A stretch of 64,000 nt of DNA. Origin: Porphyromonas sp. COT-239 OH1446 (GTDB taxonomy: Bacteria; Bacteroidota; Bacteroidia; Bacteroidales; Porphyromonadaceae). Positions 53,528-62,332 of the stretch are shown piece after piece; the stretch's first letter is position 1, and each line of letters starts with the position of its first letter. Made by a program: the position numbers and the translations under genes. The notes below the pieces were generated by a model. It was not told where the DNA came from, did not search any database, and saw only the letters and a program-made list of their open reading frames with translations. The stretch covers positions 1 through 64,000 of the forward strand of contig NZ_JRAO01000033.1 of the NCBI RefSeq assembly GCF_000768875.1. The letters run 5' to 3'.

Positions 53528-55618
53528 TTACTTCTTGGCCTTGGCCTCCATGCGGCGGTAGTACTCTACATTCTTGTCTACACGCTCACGAACCTTCTCA
53601 GGCTTCGTCTTACGCAGGGCTTCAGGCTTCTGTTGGTGGAGCGGCTTGGCTAGAGGTTCCCATCGCTCGGTAGTTGTGAAGCCCTTCTTGACGGAGAGGA
53701 GCTCCGAGCAATAGTATACCTCCTCGGGCTGACGATCGGGGTAGCTGCCTGTCGTCCACACGCCATCACCATTGCGATCTATATAGAGGCGCAGGTAATA
53801 CTCCCCAGGTTTAAGGTCTCTAAATTCGGTCTGCAGCACTGGCAGTGATGCCTCGGCACCTGTACTGTCAGGAGCTGCTCCATTCTTGAGGGGAGTATAA
53901 CTAGCAGACACGCTATCTGCGACCATCCCCGAGGCAGCCCCCCCTGGGGCGGCTGTGCTATCGAGGGCGAGCTGCTGGGCGAGGACCTCCCCACTCTTGT
54001 CCAGGAGCTCGAGCATGACCCGACCCTCTAGGCCTACGACCTCCATGCTGAGATGCCCCAGCTCACTCTCCCGTGAGAGCCTCATCTGCAGGCCCGTAGA
54101 ATCATTAACTGAGCCATAGATGCTCGACAGAGCCGCCGAATCAATGCGCACCCGGTAGCTGTGCCCGTACGAACGCTCAAAAACGATCTCGTAGCGCAGT
54201 CGCTCGAGCGAGTCTTGCTCGAAGCGGTAAGGAATGCTTTTGTATAGGGTGTCTCGACTGGCCTCGAGGATAATAGCACCCTCTCCAGGAGGAGCAAGGG
54301 GGGCAGAGGCTACAAGGTATAGTCGATCTTTAGGTGTCGCAGAGAAGACTCCACCGAGGGTCTCGAGCTTGAGGGTGAGCTTGGGACGAGGCTGAGGCTC
54401 AACCTTTGTCTTAGCTGATGCCTTCTCTCGAGGCTTGTAGAAGGTCAGCGTATCGGTCTGCTCCGAGAGCCTTAGGAGCGAGTCCGTCTTAGCATAAGTC
54501 AGAGCGAAACGGATAGAGTCGGCAGAGATCAGTCCCCCATCCTTGAGCCAATAGTCGACCACACGCCCCTGCACCGAAGCTACATAGAGCTCGTCAGCTT
54601 CGACCTCAGGACGCTCAAGCGAACGCAGCAGGGGGGCTTTGTCTTGCTCCTGAACGAACTCGAGCCGACAGAGCAGTGAGTCTACACGGCTATGCTTCTG
54701 TAGCCCTCGACGCATATCCTGGGCGACGAAGTAGCGCAAAAGTACGCTATCCGGATAATAATAGGTATGAGGCTTGGTGATGAGCGAGTCTCTTCGGATC
54801 GTGTCTCGACGTACGATCGAGTCGATGCGGATGGTATCGGTACGCAGGCTGTCCAAGAGGCTCGTAGACCAGTCCACCCCATCGAAAGCCAAGCCCTCGG
54901 TCTGCATGCTGTAGCGATAGTTATTGTCATCATCCTTGAGGGCAAAGACACGGTAGACTGAGTCTCTAAGCCCTCGGATCGAGAAGCGGCCCATACGAGA
55001 GGTCTTACCCACGAAGACGAAGGGGCTTGTCCTGAATACACTATCAGAGACCTCATCCTTATAATACACACCCATAACCAATCCTCCGACAGGCTCTAGG
55101 GTACGAGCATCCAGCACCACTCCCCCTAGGCGCATCGAGTCGAGAGACTCACCAGTAGAGAAGGTGTAGTCAAAGTCCTCCAACGGATTGTCCTCATTAT
55201 TGTCCACCACCGCATCTGCGAAGTAGAAGCTGTACGTCGTATGGGGACGCAGGCTATCTTCCAGGCGAATATCGATGACCTTGCCATGGGCACTGATGCG
55301 AGGCGGCTGATGCTGCGCTGGAGAGATAATGAGCTTCTCCTGCTGGTTGAGCAGACGAATAAATTCGTCGAAACGCAAGCGGAGGCTGGTCGTCGAGACT
55401 GAGGTAGCTCGGTTGTCAGGCGTCCCCCCGATGAACCTTGGGGGGGTCATATCATAGGGGCCACCCTCAGGATTACCCATATTGGCGCATCCCCAGCTGA
55501 GAGCAACGAGGACGACAAGAGAGAGGGCGAGCGAGAGCGCACGGCCTAGCCGACGACTTCGACGCGAGAAGGGATGCCCCTCTAGAGGAGCGGGGGAGGG
55601 ATTGTTCTTTCGGTTCAT
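53528..55618 (-). CDS. Lipoprotein with bacterial Ig-like (Big_5) domain
   Basis: 696 residues. A long basic signal region ends in a lipobox near LSWGC. Then comes NPEGGPYDMTPPRFIGGTPDN and a Big_5-type Ig domain (FDEFIRLL...TYSFYFADAVVDNNEDNP). A carboxypeptidase-regulatory-like beta domain, repeats of Arg-Asp-Ser/Thr residues and a C-terminal beta region (PGEYYLRLYIDRNGDGVWTTG) follow. It is probably an outer-membrane surface protein. ATG 55618 is chosen because a promoter box at 55662-55655 lies across the longer frame. Confidence 0.85.
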   Translation of the reverse strand: MNRKNNPSPAPLEGHPFSRRSRRLGRALSLALSLVVLVALSWGCANMGNPEGGPYDMTPPRFIGGTPDNRATSVSTTSLRLRFDEFIRLLNQQEKLIISPAQHQPPRISAHGKVIDIRLEDSLRPHTTYSFYFADAVVDNNEDNPLEDFDYTFSTGESLDSMRLGGVVLDARTLEPVGGLVMGVYYKDEVSDSVFRTSPFVFVGKTSRMGRFSIRGLRDSVYRVFALKDDDNNYRYSMQTEGLAFDGVDWSTSLLDSLRTDTIRIDSIVRRDTIRRDSLITKPHTYYYPDSVLLRYFVAQDMRRGLQKHSRVDSLLCRLEFVQEQDKAPLLRSLERPEVEADELYVASVQGRVVDYWLKDGGLISADSIRFALTYAKTDSLLRLSEQTDTLTFYKPREKASAKTKVEPQPRPKLTLKLETLGGVFSATPKDRLYLVASAPLAPPGEGAIILEASRDTLYKSIPYRFEQDSLERLRYEIVFERSYGHSYRVRIDSAALSSIYGSVNDSTGLQMRLSRESELGHLSMEVVGLEGRVMLELLDKSGEVLAQQLALDSTAAPGGAASGMVADSVSASYTPLKNGAAPDSTGAEASLPVLQTEFRDLKPGEYYLRLYIDRNGDGVWTTGSYPDRQPEEVYYCSELLSVKKGFTTTERWEPLAKPLHQQKPEALRKTKPEKVRERVDKNVEYYRRMEAKAKK

Positions 55619-55654
55619 ATAGGGGTCTAGTGCCTTAGGGGCAGCACGGGGAGG

Positions 55655-55662
55655 CAAAGTTA
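55655..55662 (-). promoter_or_regulatory. -7 box of the Big_5 lipoprotein gene
   Basis: TAACTTTG on the minus strand, 37 bases before the ATG. No -33 box was found. It suggests the gene can be transcribed apart from tatD upstream. Confidence 0.45.
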
Positions 55663-55756
55663 CAATTATCCTTGCATCTTAGCCCTGAGCGAAGGCTTCG
55701 CCCACATGCCTCCATCCCTGCCCTCCGACCAGGGGCAGAGCCTCGATGCCGAGCCC

Positions 55757-56533
55757 TTAGCTTCGAAGGATGCGGGGGAAGAGGCGACGAGCATTCGCCC
55801 CAGTGGCCTCGGCGAGCTGCTCCGTCGTACAACCGTAGAGCTCAGCGACAAAGCTCAGCGTATGAGCTATGAAGGCAGGTTCATTACGCTTACCTCTCCT
55901 CGGCACTGGTGCAAGATAAGGAGCATCGGTCTCAAGCAGGAGGCGATCGAGAGGGATGCGAGCGATGTATTCCCTCAGACGGCTATTCTTGAAAGTAACC
56001 ACGCCATTGATGCCGATCATCATTCCCTCGAAACTGAGGGCCTCATCCAGCTCCGCCTCGCTGCCCGTGAAGCTATGGAAGACGCCTCGCACCCGATGGG
56101 GCATGCGAGCCATAGAGGCAAAGGTATCGGCAAAGGCCTCCCGTGTGTGGATGATGACGGGCAGATCAAAGTCCTGAGCCCAAGCCAACTGGGTCTCGAA
56201 GGCCTCAATCTGCTCGCTGCGATAGGTTGTGTCCCAGTAATAGTCCAGACCTATCTCGCCTACTGCGACGAAGGGGTGCTGAGGAAGTTGCTTGCGGACG
56301 AAGCTGAGCTCGTCCTGCCAATCCTCCTTGACGTAGGTCGGATGCAGCCCGATGGTGGGAAAGAGGTAGCCGGCATACAATCGAGAGAGAGCCATCATCG
56401 GCTCGTACGAAGCCCTATCCGTGGCTGGCATGATGACCTCCGAGAGTCCCGCCTCTTGGGCTCGGGCCACCACCTCGACGAGGTCGCTGGCAAACTCCTC
56501 AGCATAGAGGTGAGCATGGGTGTCTATGATCAT
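55757..56533 (-). CDS. TatD family metal-dependent hydrolase
   Basis: 258 residues, TIM-barrel fold. The metal motif is IDTHAHLYAEEF at the N-terminus. Later ligands lie in GEIGLDYYWD, IIHTREAF, GVFHSFTG and LLLETDAPYLAP. TatD enzymes are 3'-5' DNA exonucleases or related hydrolases. It lies 3 bases after the polyprenyl synthase gene, so the pair is translationally linked. Confidence 0.95.
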   Translation of the reverse strand: MIIDTHAHLYAEEFASDLVEVVARAQEAGLSEVIMPATDRASYEPMMALSRLYAGYLFPTIGLHPTYVKEDWQDELSFVRKQLPQHPFVAVGEIGLDYYWDTTYRSEQIEAFETQLAWAQDFDLPVIIHTREAFADTFASMARMPHRVRGVFHSFTGSEAELDEALSFEGMMIGINGVVTFKNSRLREYIARIPLDRLLLETDAPYLAPVPRRGKRNEPAFIAHTLSFVAELYGCTTEQLAEATGANARRLFPRILRS

Positions 56534-56536
56534 TGC

Positions 56537-57529
56537 CTAGCTATTGCGGTGCATGAGGGAGCGGAAGAGATCCTCCAGCTCGGCCCGTCGGGCCTCGTCG
56601 GGTACAACTGAGGCCAATCTCTCCAGAGCCCTGCGAGTGTAGTCTTCGATCAGTCCCTCGGCATAGGAGCGTACCCCGACACGATCGTAGAGGGCACGCA
56701 CACGCTCGATGCGCTCGGCATTGCGTTCGGGAGGAAGGCAGAGCAGCTGAGCGAGCTCGTGCCTCTGGTCAACGGGGAGTTGAGCCTGAGTATAGAGCAG
56801 CAGCAGCGTCTTCTTCGCATTGGCGATATCAGTGCCCACAGGCTTGCCAAAGGTAGCCTCATCGCCATAGACATCTAGGAGGTCATCCTGTAGCTGAAAG
56901 GCTAGTCCCAGGCTCTCACCCACCTGGTAGAGACGATGACATATCTCCTCGTCTGCCCCCACACTCATCGCCCCTAGCTCGAGGGCAAGGCCTATGAGTA
57001 CGGAGGTCTTGAGTCGGATCATCTCGAGGTATTCATCTACCGAGACATCATCCCTACGCTCGAAGTTCATGTCGTACTGTTGACCCTGGCATACCTCAAG
57101 AGCTACAGCGGAGAAACGAGGGAGCACCTGCGCAAGGATCTCCCCTCGAGCAACGCCCTCGAGAGCCCGATAGGCCTCGATGCACATGGCATCGCCCGAG
57201 AGGATGGCGGTATTGTCATCCCAACGGCAATAGACAGTAGGCTGGCCACGCCTCAGCGGCGAGCGATCCATCAGGTCATCATGCAGGAGGGTGAAGTTGT
57301 GAAAGATCTCTACAGCTGTAGCCACTGGCAGAGCCTCTCTCCACGACTCAGAGAGCAGGTGTGCAGCCAGGAGGCTCAAGAGCGGACGGATGCGCTTGCC
57401 TCCCAGGCGTAGCGTGTAGTCGATAGGGGCAAAGAGCTGCTCGGGGGTCTTGTGGGCAAAGCCTCGCTGCTGGAGCGAGAGCTCAATGGCCGAGAGCATC
57501 TCAGCACGAAGGGGTGTATGTTGGTTCAT
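56537..57529 (-). CDS. Polyprenyl (trans-isoprenyl) diphosphate synthase
   Basis: 330 residues. The first aspartate-rich motif is LLHDDLMDRSPLRRG, the second is QLQDDLLDVYGD. LGGKRIRPLLSLLAAHL near the N-terminus is also typical. It condenses isopentenyl diphosphate onto allylic primers. The product chain length is not obvious, but the bulky residues before the first motif (HNFTLLHDD) fit a short-to-medium chain enzyme. Confidence 0.94.
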   Translation of the reverse strand: MNQHTPLRAEMLSAIELSLQQRGFAHKTPEQLFAPIDYTLRLGGKRIRPLLSLLAAHLLSESWREALPVATAVEIFHNFTLLHDDLMDRSPLRRGQPTVYCRWDDNTAILSGDAMCIEAYRALEGVARGEILAQVLPRFSAVALEVCQGQQYDMNFERRDDVSVDEYLEMIRLKTSVLIGLALELGAMSVGADEEICHRLYQVGESLGLAFQLQDDLLDVYGDEATFGKPVGTDIANAKKTLLLLYTQAQLPVDQRHELAQLLCLPPERNAERIERVRALYDRVGVRSYAEGLIEDYTRRALERLASVVPDEARRAELEDLFRSLMHRNS

Positions 57530-57545
57530 AGGGGGTAAAAATATA

Positions 57546-57586
57546 AGGGCCGCACCCTACTCTCGCTCTGAGCTAGGGGGCGGCCT
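57546..57586 (-). terminator. Terminator of tonB
   Basis: On the minus strand AGGCCGC and GCGGCCCT, with inner CCCCTA/TAGGGT, form the stem, followed by TATATTTTT. Confidence 0.7.
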
Positions 57587-57691
57587 ATGAGATGATGTCA
57601 ATACGATGAATGATCAAGTCCGTGCCTCGAGCGTAAGGGCCTCGGGTCACAAACGACAGGTAGGCATTTGACCGTCTACAGCGGGCAGGCC

Positions 57692-58384
57692 CTACTGCTG
57701 GTTCAGGCGGAAGAGTACGGGCAGACGGAACTTCGAGCGCACCTTACGTCCCTGCTGCTCACCTGGGATCCACTTCTTCATGGTCTTGGCCACACGAAGA
57801 GCCTCCTTGTCCAGCGCAGGGTCTACGCCCTTGAGCACTCGGAACTGAGTAGGCGTACCGTCCTTCTCCACGACGAACTCGATGTACACACGACCCTGGA
57901 TACCATTCTCCTGAGCGATGGCAGGATACTCAGTATTTTTACTCAGATACTTGAGCATTGCCTCTGGGCCACCAGGATACTCAGCAGGCTTCTCTACAGC
58001 CTCGAAGATCTCCTCTTCCTGCTCGGGCTCTGGATCTGCGACAACCTGTACAGGGGGAGGCAGGGTCTTACCTTCATCGGCAGAGACGAACTTGGTCTCG
58101 ATCTTCTTCTCGTCCTCTACGACAGTCAGCACCTCGGGGAGCTGTACCTCCACGACCTTTTGGATCTCGGGCTCGGGCTCGGGCTCGGGCTGCTCGTCCT
58201 CGATGATAGGCACGTTGTCCAGGTCAGCAATAGTCAAGCTGTTGGCAACAATCGGGCCATTGTCCATAGGGCTACGCCACTCCAGAGCGACGAATACTAC
58301 CGAGATGGCAACCACCAATCCCATGAGGAGGGAGAGCAGTTTGCCTCGCTCGAGGTCTGCTTGGGGGGCTTTTTTGATTTCCAT
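57692..58384 (-). CDS. tonB: TonB energy transducer
   Basis: 230 residues. An N-terminal TM helix (LLSLLMGLVVAISVVFVAL), a Pro/Glu-rich linker (EDEQPEPEPEPEIQ) and the C-terminal TonB domain (NGIQGRVYIEFVVEKDGTPTQ, ending FRLPVLFRL). YPGGPEAMLKYLSKN is the usual Bacteroidota entry to that domain. It couples ExbB/ExbD to outer-membrane receptors. It is transcribed alone, apart from the exb operon 6 kb away. Confidence 0.95.
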   Translation of the reverse strand: MEIKKAPQADLERGKLLSLLMGLVVAISVVFVALEWRSPMDNGPIVANSLTIADLDNVPIIEDEQPEPEPEPEIQKVVEVQLPEVLTVVEDEKKIETKFVSADEGKTLPPPVQVVADPEPEQEEEIFEAVEKPAEYPGGPEAMLKYLSKNTEYPAIAQENGIQGRVYIEFVVEKDGTPTQFRVLKGVDPALDKEALRVAKTMKKWIPGEQQGRKVRSKFRLPVLFRLNQQ

Positions 58385-58431
58385 ATCTGTCTATTATTAC
58401 GTTGTTATGATTCTTGTTTGGAGCTACGAGA

Positions 58432-58439
58432 CAAATGTA
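58432..58439 (-). promoter_or_regulatory. -7 box of tonB
   Basis: TACATTTG on the minus strand, 48 bases before the ATG. The upstream region is an A/T run without a clear TTG. Confidence 0.45.
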
Positions 58440-58594
58440 CGATTTTTTTTTGATTGCACGAGCGAGTATAACGAAGAAAGAGCGGCACAGTCGGCCAAAC
58501 GTCTTCGATGATCTTCCTCTACTTCTCCCAACAGTCTAAAGGGCAGGCAAGGGCAGGGCCCTACAAAGAGCCCGTCGAGAGGGCAAAAACAATC

Positions 58595-58709
58595 CCGATA
58601 GGATCACACCCGAGGCTTAAGTAGGAGCTCCATCGAAGTCCTATCTATGTCTCCAGTGTGATCCTATCGGGATCTCCACAGAGAGCCTATATGCTCTCTC
58701 GACCGAAAG
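58595..58709. repeat. 23-bp repeat array E (five units, mixed orientation)
   Basis: Units begin at 58595 and 58618 (plus orientation) and at 58641, 58664 and 58687 (minus orientation), again keeping 23-bp phase across the flip. Degenerate units may continue to about 58755. The array lies about 155 bp upstream of the tonB -7 box and downstream of cdd. Nothing else but the cdd terminator was recognised in the 399-base gap. Confidence 0.78.
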
Positions 58710-58740
58710 GCTAGCGAGGACTCGCTAACGACCCTATTGA

Positions 58741-58764
58741 GCTCTCCGAGACGAGGCGGAGAGC
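58741..58764 (-). terminator. Terminator of cdd
   Basis: GCTCTCCG (58741-58748) pairs with CGGAGAGC (58757-58764), 20 bases after the cdd stop. Confidence 0.55.
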
Positions 58765-58783
58765 CTCCCCTAGGCGGATGATT

Positions 58784-59251
58784 CTAGAGGTCGCTGCCGT
58801 CGAAGGCAAAGGGCAAGAGCAGACGACAGTCCTCGATGAGCAGCGTCTCCTCAGGGCCCATGAGCAGAACCTTGTAGGGACGGAAGCGCATGGCTGTCTC
58901 GAGCATGACCTGCCGACAAGCCCCACAGGGCGTAATCAGGGGGACTCGCCCCGCCTGATTGATCGCCACAAGGGCCAAAGCCAGGGGAGCTACCTCCGGA
59001 TACTGAGCCCCAGCATAGAAGAGGGTCGTACGCTCAGCGCATAGCCCAGAAGGATAGGCTGCATTCTCTTGGTTCGATCCACTGACAATCTGACCATTCT
59101 CCAACAAAACGGCAGCACCGACATGAAAGTTACTATAGGGGGCATAGGCCTTACGAGCAGCCTCGAGGGCTTCGGACTCAAGACGTAGCTCTTGCTCAGA
59201 GAGCTCACTACGAGCTATGGTACCGTAAGACAGATGAAGTTGCTTATCCAT
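58784..59251 (-). CDS. cdd: Cytidine deaminase
   Basis: 155 residues. YAPYSNFHVGAAVL, the zinc/catalytic motif CAERTTLF and PCGACRQVM are diagnostic. It converts (deoxy)cytidine to (deoxy)uridine in salvage. ATG 59251 gives the normal length. The frame extends upstream into the neighbouring gene without family similarity. It lies 13 bases after the EEP gene. Confidence 0.96.
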   Translation of the reverse strand: MDKQLHLSYGTIARSELSEQELRLESEALEAARKAYAPYSNFHVGAAVLLENGQIVSGSNQENAAYPSGLCAERTTLFYAGAQYPEVAPLALALVAINQAGRVPLITPCGACRQVMLETAMRFRPYKVLLMGPEETLLIEDCRLLLPFAFDGSDL

Positions 59252-59264
59252 ATGATATAGAGTA

Positions 59265-60446
59265 CTAGGGGTTATTTGTCGGAGATTGGGAGGCCTTCTG
59301 CTCCTTCTCATCATGCTGCCAGAGCAGGGTTGCCGTGATCGGATAATGATCGGAGAATTGAGCCCTCCGATCGACCCGCGCGGCATAGGGGACGAAACTT
59401 GACCCACAGAGGATGTGATCGATACGCACACGATAGGGGGCAGAATTATAGGTCAGTCCAAGGCCATTTCCACTCTCTACAAAGGCATCCTGCATCCCTC
59501 TGCTCAACGAACGGTGTAGGTAAGAGACGGGTGTATCATTGAAATCTCCGCAGATGATCGTCCGCTCTCGCCCAATAGAGTTCAACAATTGATCGAGCTG
59601 ATTGGCCTGTAAGTTGTGCAGACGAAACACGGGTAAGAATCTACCTCGAAGCATACGCTCTACACCCATACGATCATTGTGCTTGGCCAGCTGTAAATAA
59701 TACTCTTGACCCAGCTTACTTAGACGAAAGGATTCGAGATGTAGGTTGAGCAGCTTAACCTCTAGCTCCCCGACCTGAAGGCTGTAGAGTGCCCCTCCGT
59801 TATAGTGGGAACGCAGAGCTATGCGCTCTGCACGATTGATCGGATAGCGAGACAGGAGCAGGAGCGTGCTACTATTCTCCTTCTGCGCAGAGAGGTGATG
59901 ACGATAAGGGTATTCCCTCCCTAGATAATCATTCAGATCGCTCTCGGTGATCCCTTGAGAGTCATGCCTGACGAGGTAAGCCTCCTGCAAGCAAATAATA
60001 TCTGCCCCACTGGCCTTGAGGTATTGTAGGGTTGGGTTGGGCGAGGAGGGGGTGTGAGGCTTGAAACCGAAACCGTTGACATTGTACGAGAGTATTCGAA
60101 GCATCTGTCCCTCGGCAGGCTCTTCCCGGCGGTCAATATTGATCGGGAAATAGGCCCTGAGCGCAGGCCAACCCAAGAGCAACACCACGACAAGCGGGAG
60201 CACCCGATGCCAGCGAAAGCGAATGAACCAAAAGAGCACCAAAGCCACCTGAAGCACAAAAAACAAAGGGAAGAGCAGACCCAACAACGCAGGTATCCCC
60301 CACCTAGTCGGGGGAATGTACATAGCCCCGACCGAGAGCAAATAGAGGGCCGAGATCGTGGCACTCAGGACATAGAGCAGTCCCTTGAAGCTCCACTTGA
60401 AGATACGCCCAATGCCCTGAGCACGAGGATGCCTTTGTGTAGTCAT
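59265..60446 (-). CDS. Membrane-anchored endonuclease/exonuclease/phosphatase family protein
   Basis: 393 residues. About three N-terminal membrane segments (near 18-40, 47-67 and 73-92) precede an EEP domain. The metal-binding and catalytic motifs are ILSYNVNGFGF, ICLQEAYL, IICGDFNDTPVSY and FSDHYPITATL. The enzyme faces the periplasm if the helices follow the positive-inside rule. Likely substrates are lipid phosphodiesters or extracellular nucleic acid, but this is inference. It starts 1 base before the upstream rhomboid stop. Confidence 0.9.
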   Translation of the reverse strand: MTTQRHPRAQGIGRIFKWSFKGLLYVLSATISALYLLSVGAMYIPPTRWGIPALLGLLFPLFFVLQVALVLFWFIRFRWHRVLPLVVVLLLGWPALRAYFPINIDRREEPAEGQMLRILSYNVNGFGFKPHTPSSPNPTLQYLKASGADIICLQEAYLVRHDSQGITESDLNDYLGREYPYRHHLSAQKENSSTLLLLSRYPINRAERIALRSHYNGGALYSLQVGELEVKLLNLHLESFRLSKLGQEYYLQLAKHNDRMGVERMLRGRFLPVFRLHNLQANQLDQLLNSIGRERTIICGDFNDTPVSYLHRSLSRGMQDAFVESGNGLGLTYNSAPYRVRIDHILCGSSFVPYAARVDRRAQFSDHYPITATLLWQHDEKEQKASQSPTNNP

Positions 60447-60447
60447 C

Positions 60448-61350
60448 TTATTTGGAGGATGTTTGTTCTTTCGAAGCCTCTTCGCTGGCACGAGAGAGGA
60501 GCTCTCGCTCGTGCGGGGTGAGCGAAGAGTAGCTGGAGCTGCGCACCTTGTCGAGGATATCGTTGAGCTCCTTCTGCCCCTCTCGCTCCCGACGAGGCGG
60601 AGGGGGAGGGGGGAGGGGGTGTCTTCGTCGCCGCCTTTCTATTGTCGAGTAGAATGCCAGCAGCGGGGCAACGAGATCAATCCCCCGACTGCGCAGCAAA
60701 TAGCCATAGAGTAGCCCCAGCAGCACACCCGCTAGATGCAGGACGTGCCCACCCCAGTTGCCTTCGAAGAGCAGCATCAGGGCCACATCGAGAACGATGA
60801 AGCCTAGTAGGAGGTCTCGCTGCCTTAGCCGCCCCAGCCAGGCAAGCTCGAGCTCTCTGTTAGGATATAGGGCTGTCGAGGCTCCCAGCAGTGTGAGCAC
60901 CGCTCCGCTTGCCCCAAAGACAGGATAGGAGATGAGCCATAGCCCAAGGGCCGAGAGGAGCATATAGATCGAGAGCAACACCACGGCACACCATAGGCCA
61001 CCAACGAGGTAGAGGGCGACCAAACGGGGCTGTCCAATGCCATGCAAGAGCCGCTTGTCCAGGACATAGAGCAGTAGCATATTACCCGCCAGATGCAGCA
61101 GCCCATCATGAAGCCAACTGTAGGTCAAGAGCCCCCAGGGCTGCAGGAGAAAGAGTGCGCCACTGGGCAGGAGAGCCCCCATGCGCTTGAGCGACACTCC
61201 ACCCGAGCCCCAAAGATCGAGGCCTAGCTGCACGAGGGCAATCAGGAGGTAGAGAGCTACATTGAGGTAGAGGATAAGCCTCAGGGGCGAGGCCTCGGCA
61301 TAGCTCTGCCTCCAGCGGCTCAGAGACGAGGAGTTAGTTGTAGGGGCCAT
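60448..61350 (-). CDS. Rhomboid family intramembrane serine protease (second of two)
   Basis: 300 residues with about six TM helices. The serine is in FGASGAVLTLLGAS, the His in GGHVLHLAGVLLGLLYG, and a WLHDGLLHLAGNM loop is present. A cytoplasmic C-terminal tail of about 65 residues (Pro/Arg-rich, then DILDKVRSSSYSSLTPHERELL) carries a conserved helical segment. Its start overlaps the preceding rhomboid stop by 17 bases. Confidence 0.92.
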   Translation of the reverse strand: MAPTTNSSSLSRWRQSYAEASPLRLILYLNVALYLLIALVQLGLDLWGSGGVSLKRMGALLPSGALFLLQPWGLLTYSWLHDGLLHLAGNMLLLYVLDKRLLHGIGQPRLVALYLVGGLWCAVVLLSIYMLLSALGLWLISYPVFGASGAVLTLLGASTALYPNRELELAWLGRLRQRDLLLGFIVLDVALMLLFEGNWGGHVLHLAGVLLGLLYGYLLRSRGIDLVAPLLAFYSTIERRRRRHPLPPPPPPRREREGQKELNDILDKVRSSSYSSLTPHERELLSRASEEASKEQTSSK

Positions 61351-62056
61351 CGATACGTCCCTTCTTGCGCCACAGCAGGATCAGCAGGAAGCCGCCGATC
61401 ATACCGCCGAGATGGGCAAAGTGAGCAACGGTGCCTCCCCCTCTTGAGCTCACACCGAGGAAGAGCTCTATGAGCCCATAGATCACCACGAAGTACTTCG
61501 CCTTGATCGGGATCGGGAGGAAGAGCAAAAAGATAGAGCTATTGGGGAAGAGCATCCCAAATGCCAAGAGGAGACCGAAGACCGCCCCACTAGCCCCAAC
61601 AGTAACGGGCATATCGAGTACCTGCCAAACAGGCAAGACTACATTCGAGCTCAGCTGCACCAGAGAGTCGCTAGGCAGCGCTGTGATCTCAAGGAGCTCG
61701 AAGAACCACACCCCCTGCTGGGCAAGTGCGGCCGTGAGCCCACAGATGACGTAGAAGAGGAGAAACCTAAATTGTCCCCAGAACCGCTCGATCGTGCTAC
61801 CGAACATCCAGAAGGAGAACATATTGAAGAAGAGGTGATCGATGCCACTCGTACTATGCAGGAACATATACGAGAGGAGCTGTAGGGGCGAGAAGCTCTC
61901 GGCAGCGATGTAGTGCATCCCCAGCATATCCGACAGATCGATCCCGTGTCGATGAAGGAGGATCATCTGAGCGAGCCACATCAATGCGTTGATGATGATG
62001 AGCCTTAGGGTCATCGGCGGAGCGAAATGCCTTAGAGAGAAGGTATTGCTTGTCAT
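61334..62056 (-). CDS. Rhomboid family intramembrane serine protease (first of two)
   Basis: 240 residues. The catalytic Ser lies in GASGAVFGLLLAFG, the His in AHFAHLGGMIGGF. A long L1 loop (FLHSTSGIDHLFFNMFSFWMFG) matches the family. ATG 62056 excludes an upstream frame that would start before the predicted transcript start. Targets are unknown. Confidence 0.93.
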   Translation of the reverse strand: MTSNTFSLRHFAPPMTLRLIIINALMWLAQMILLHRHGIDLSDMLGMHYIAAESFSPLQLLSYMFLHSTSGIDHLFFNMFSFWMFGSTIERFWGQFRFLLFYVICGLTAALAQQGVWFFELLEITALPSDSLVQLSSNVVLPVWQVLDMPVTVGASGAVFGLLLAFGMLFPNSSIFLLFLPIPIKAKYFVVIYGLIELFLGVSSRGGGTVAHFAHLGGMIGGFLLILLWRKKGRIDGPYN

Positions 62057-62135
62057 AGACGGTTCGACATAAAATGAGCATATAGGGTTCGTTCGCACCC
62101 TCCTGGCGAGGGAGCTAAGCCTCGCAGGGAGTGAG

Positions 62136-62143
62136 CAAAGATA
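62136..62143 (-). promoter_or_regulatory. -7 box of the rhomboid operon
   Basis: TATCTTTG on the minus strand, about 80 bases before the first rhomboid ATG. No -33 box was found. Confidence 0.5.
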
Positions 62144-62221
62144 CTACATTCTCTCAGAGATCCAGGCCACTCTCCAAGGCAAATTCGTCTGTAATGAGGG
62201 CAGATGCTCGCCCGAAGTAAG

Positions 62222-62332
62222 AGGAAGAAAAGCATAAGGCATGTCCTGTAGCCAAGCTAACAGACATGCCTTATGAACCGTGTTGTTTTCGCTGAATACC
62301 TTCTTCTAGGGTCGAAAAAGATTGCTTTATTT
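62222..62332 (-). ncRNA. Candidate small RNA or attenuated leader
   Basis: On the minus strand a promoter-like pair, TTG (62369-62367) and GAACTTTG (62346-62339), 20 nt apart, would start a transcript near 62332. It would end at a strong hairpin: CATAAGGCATGT (62233-62244) pairs with ACATGCCTTATG (62264-62275), with an inner CTGT/ACAG. TTTTCTTCCTCTT follows. No credible protein is encoded in the roughly 110 bases. It may be a free small RNA or a terminated leader of the rhomboid operon 165 bases downstream. Confidence 0.4.

Noticed and set aside
57668-58453. 261-codon plus-strand frame opposite tonB
   Set aside because: Composition is Leu/Gly-rich shadow of the TonB Pro/Glu linker. tonB has full domain support.
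16845-58709. 23-bp arrays as CRISPR loci
   Set aside because: Units are contiguous without unique spacers, no cas genes are present, and orientation changes within arrays.
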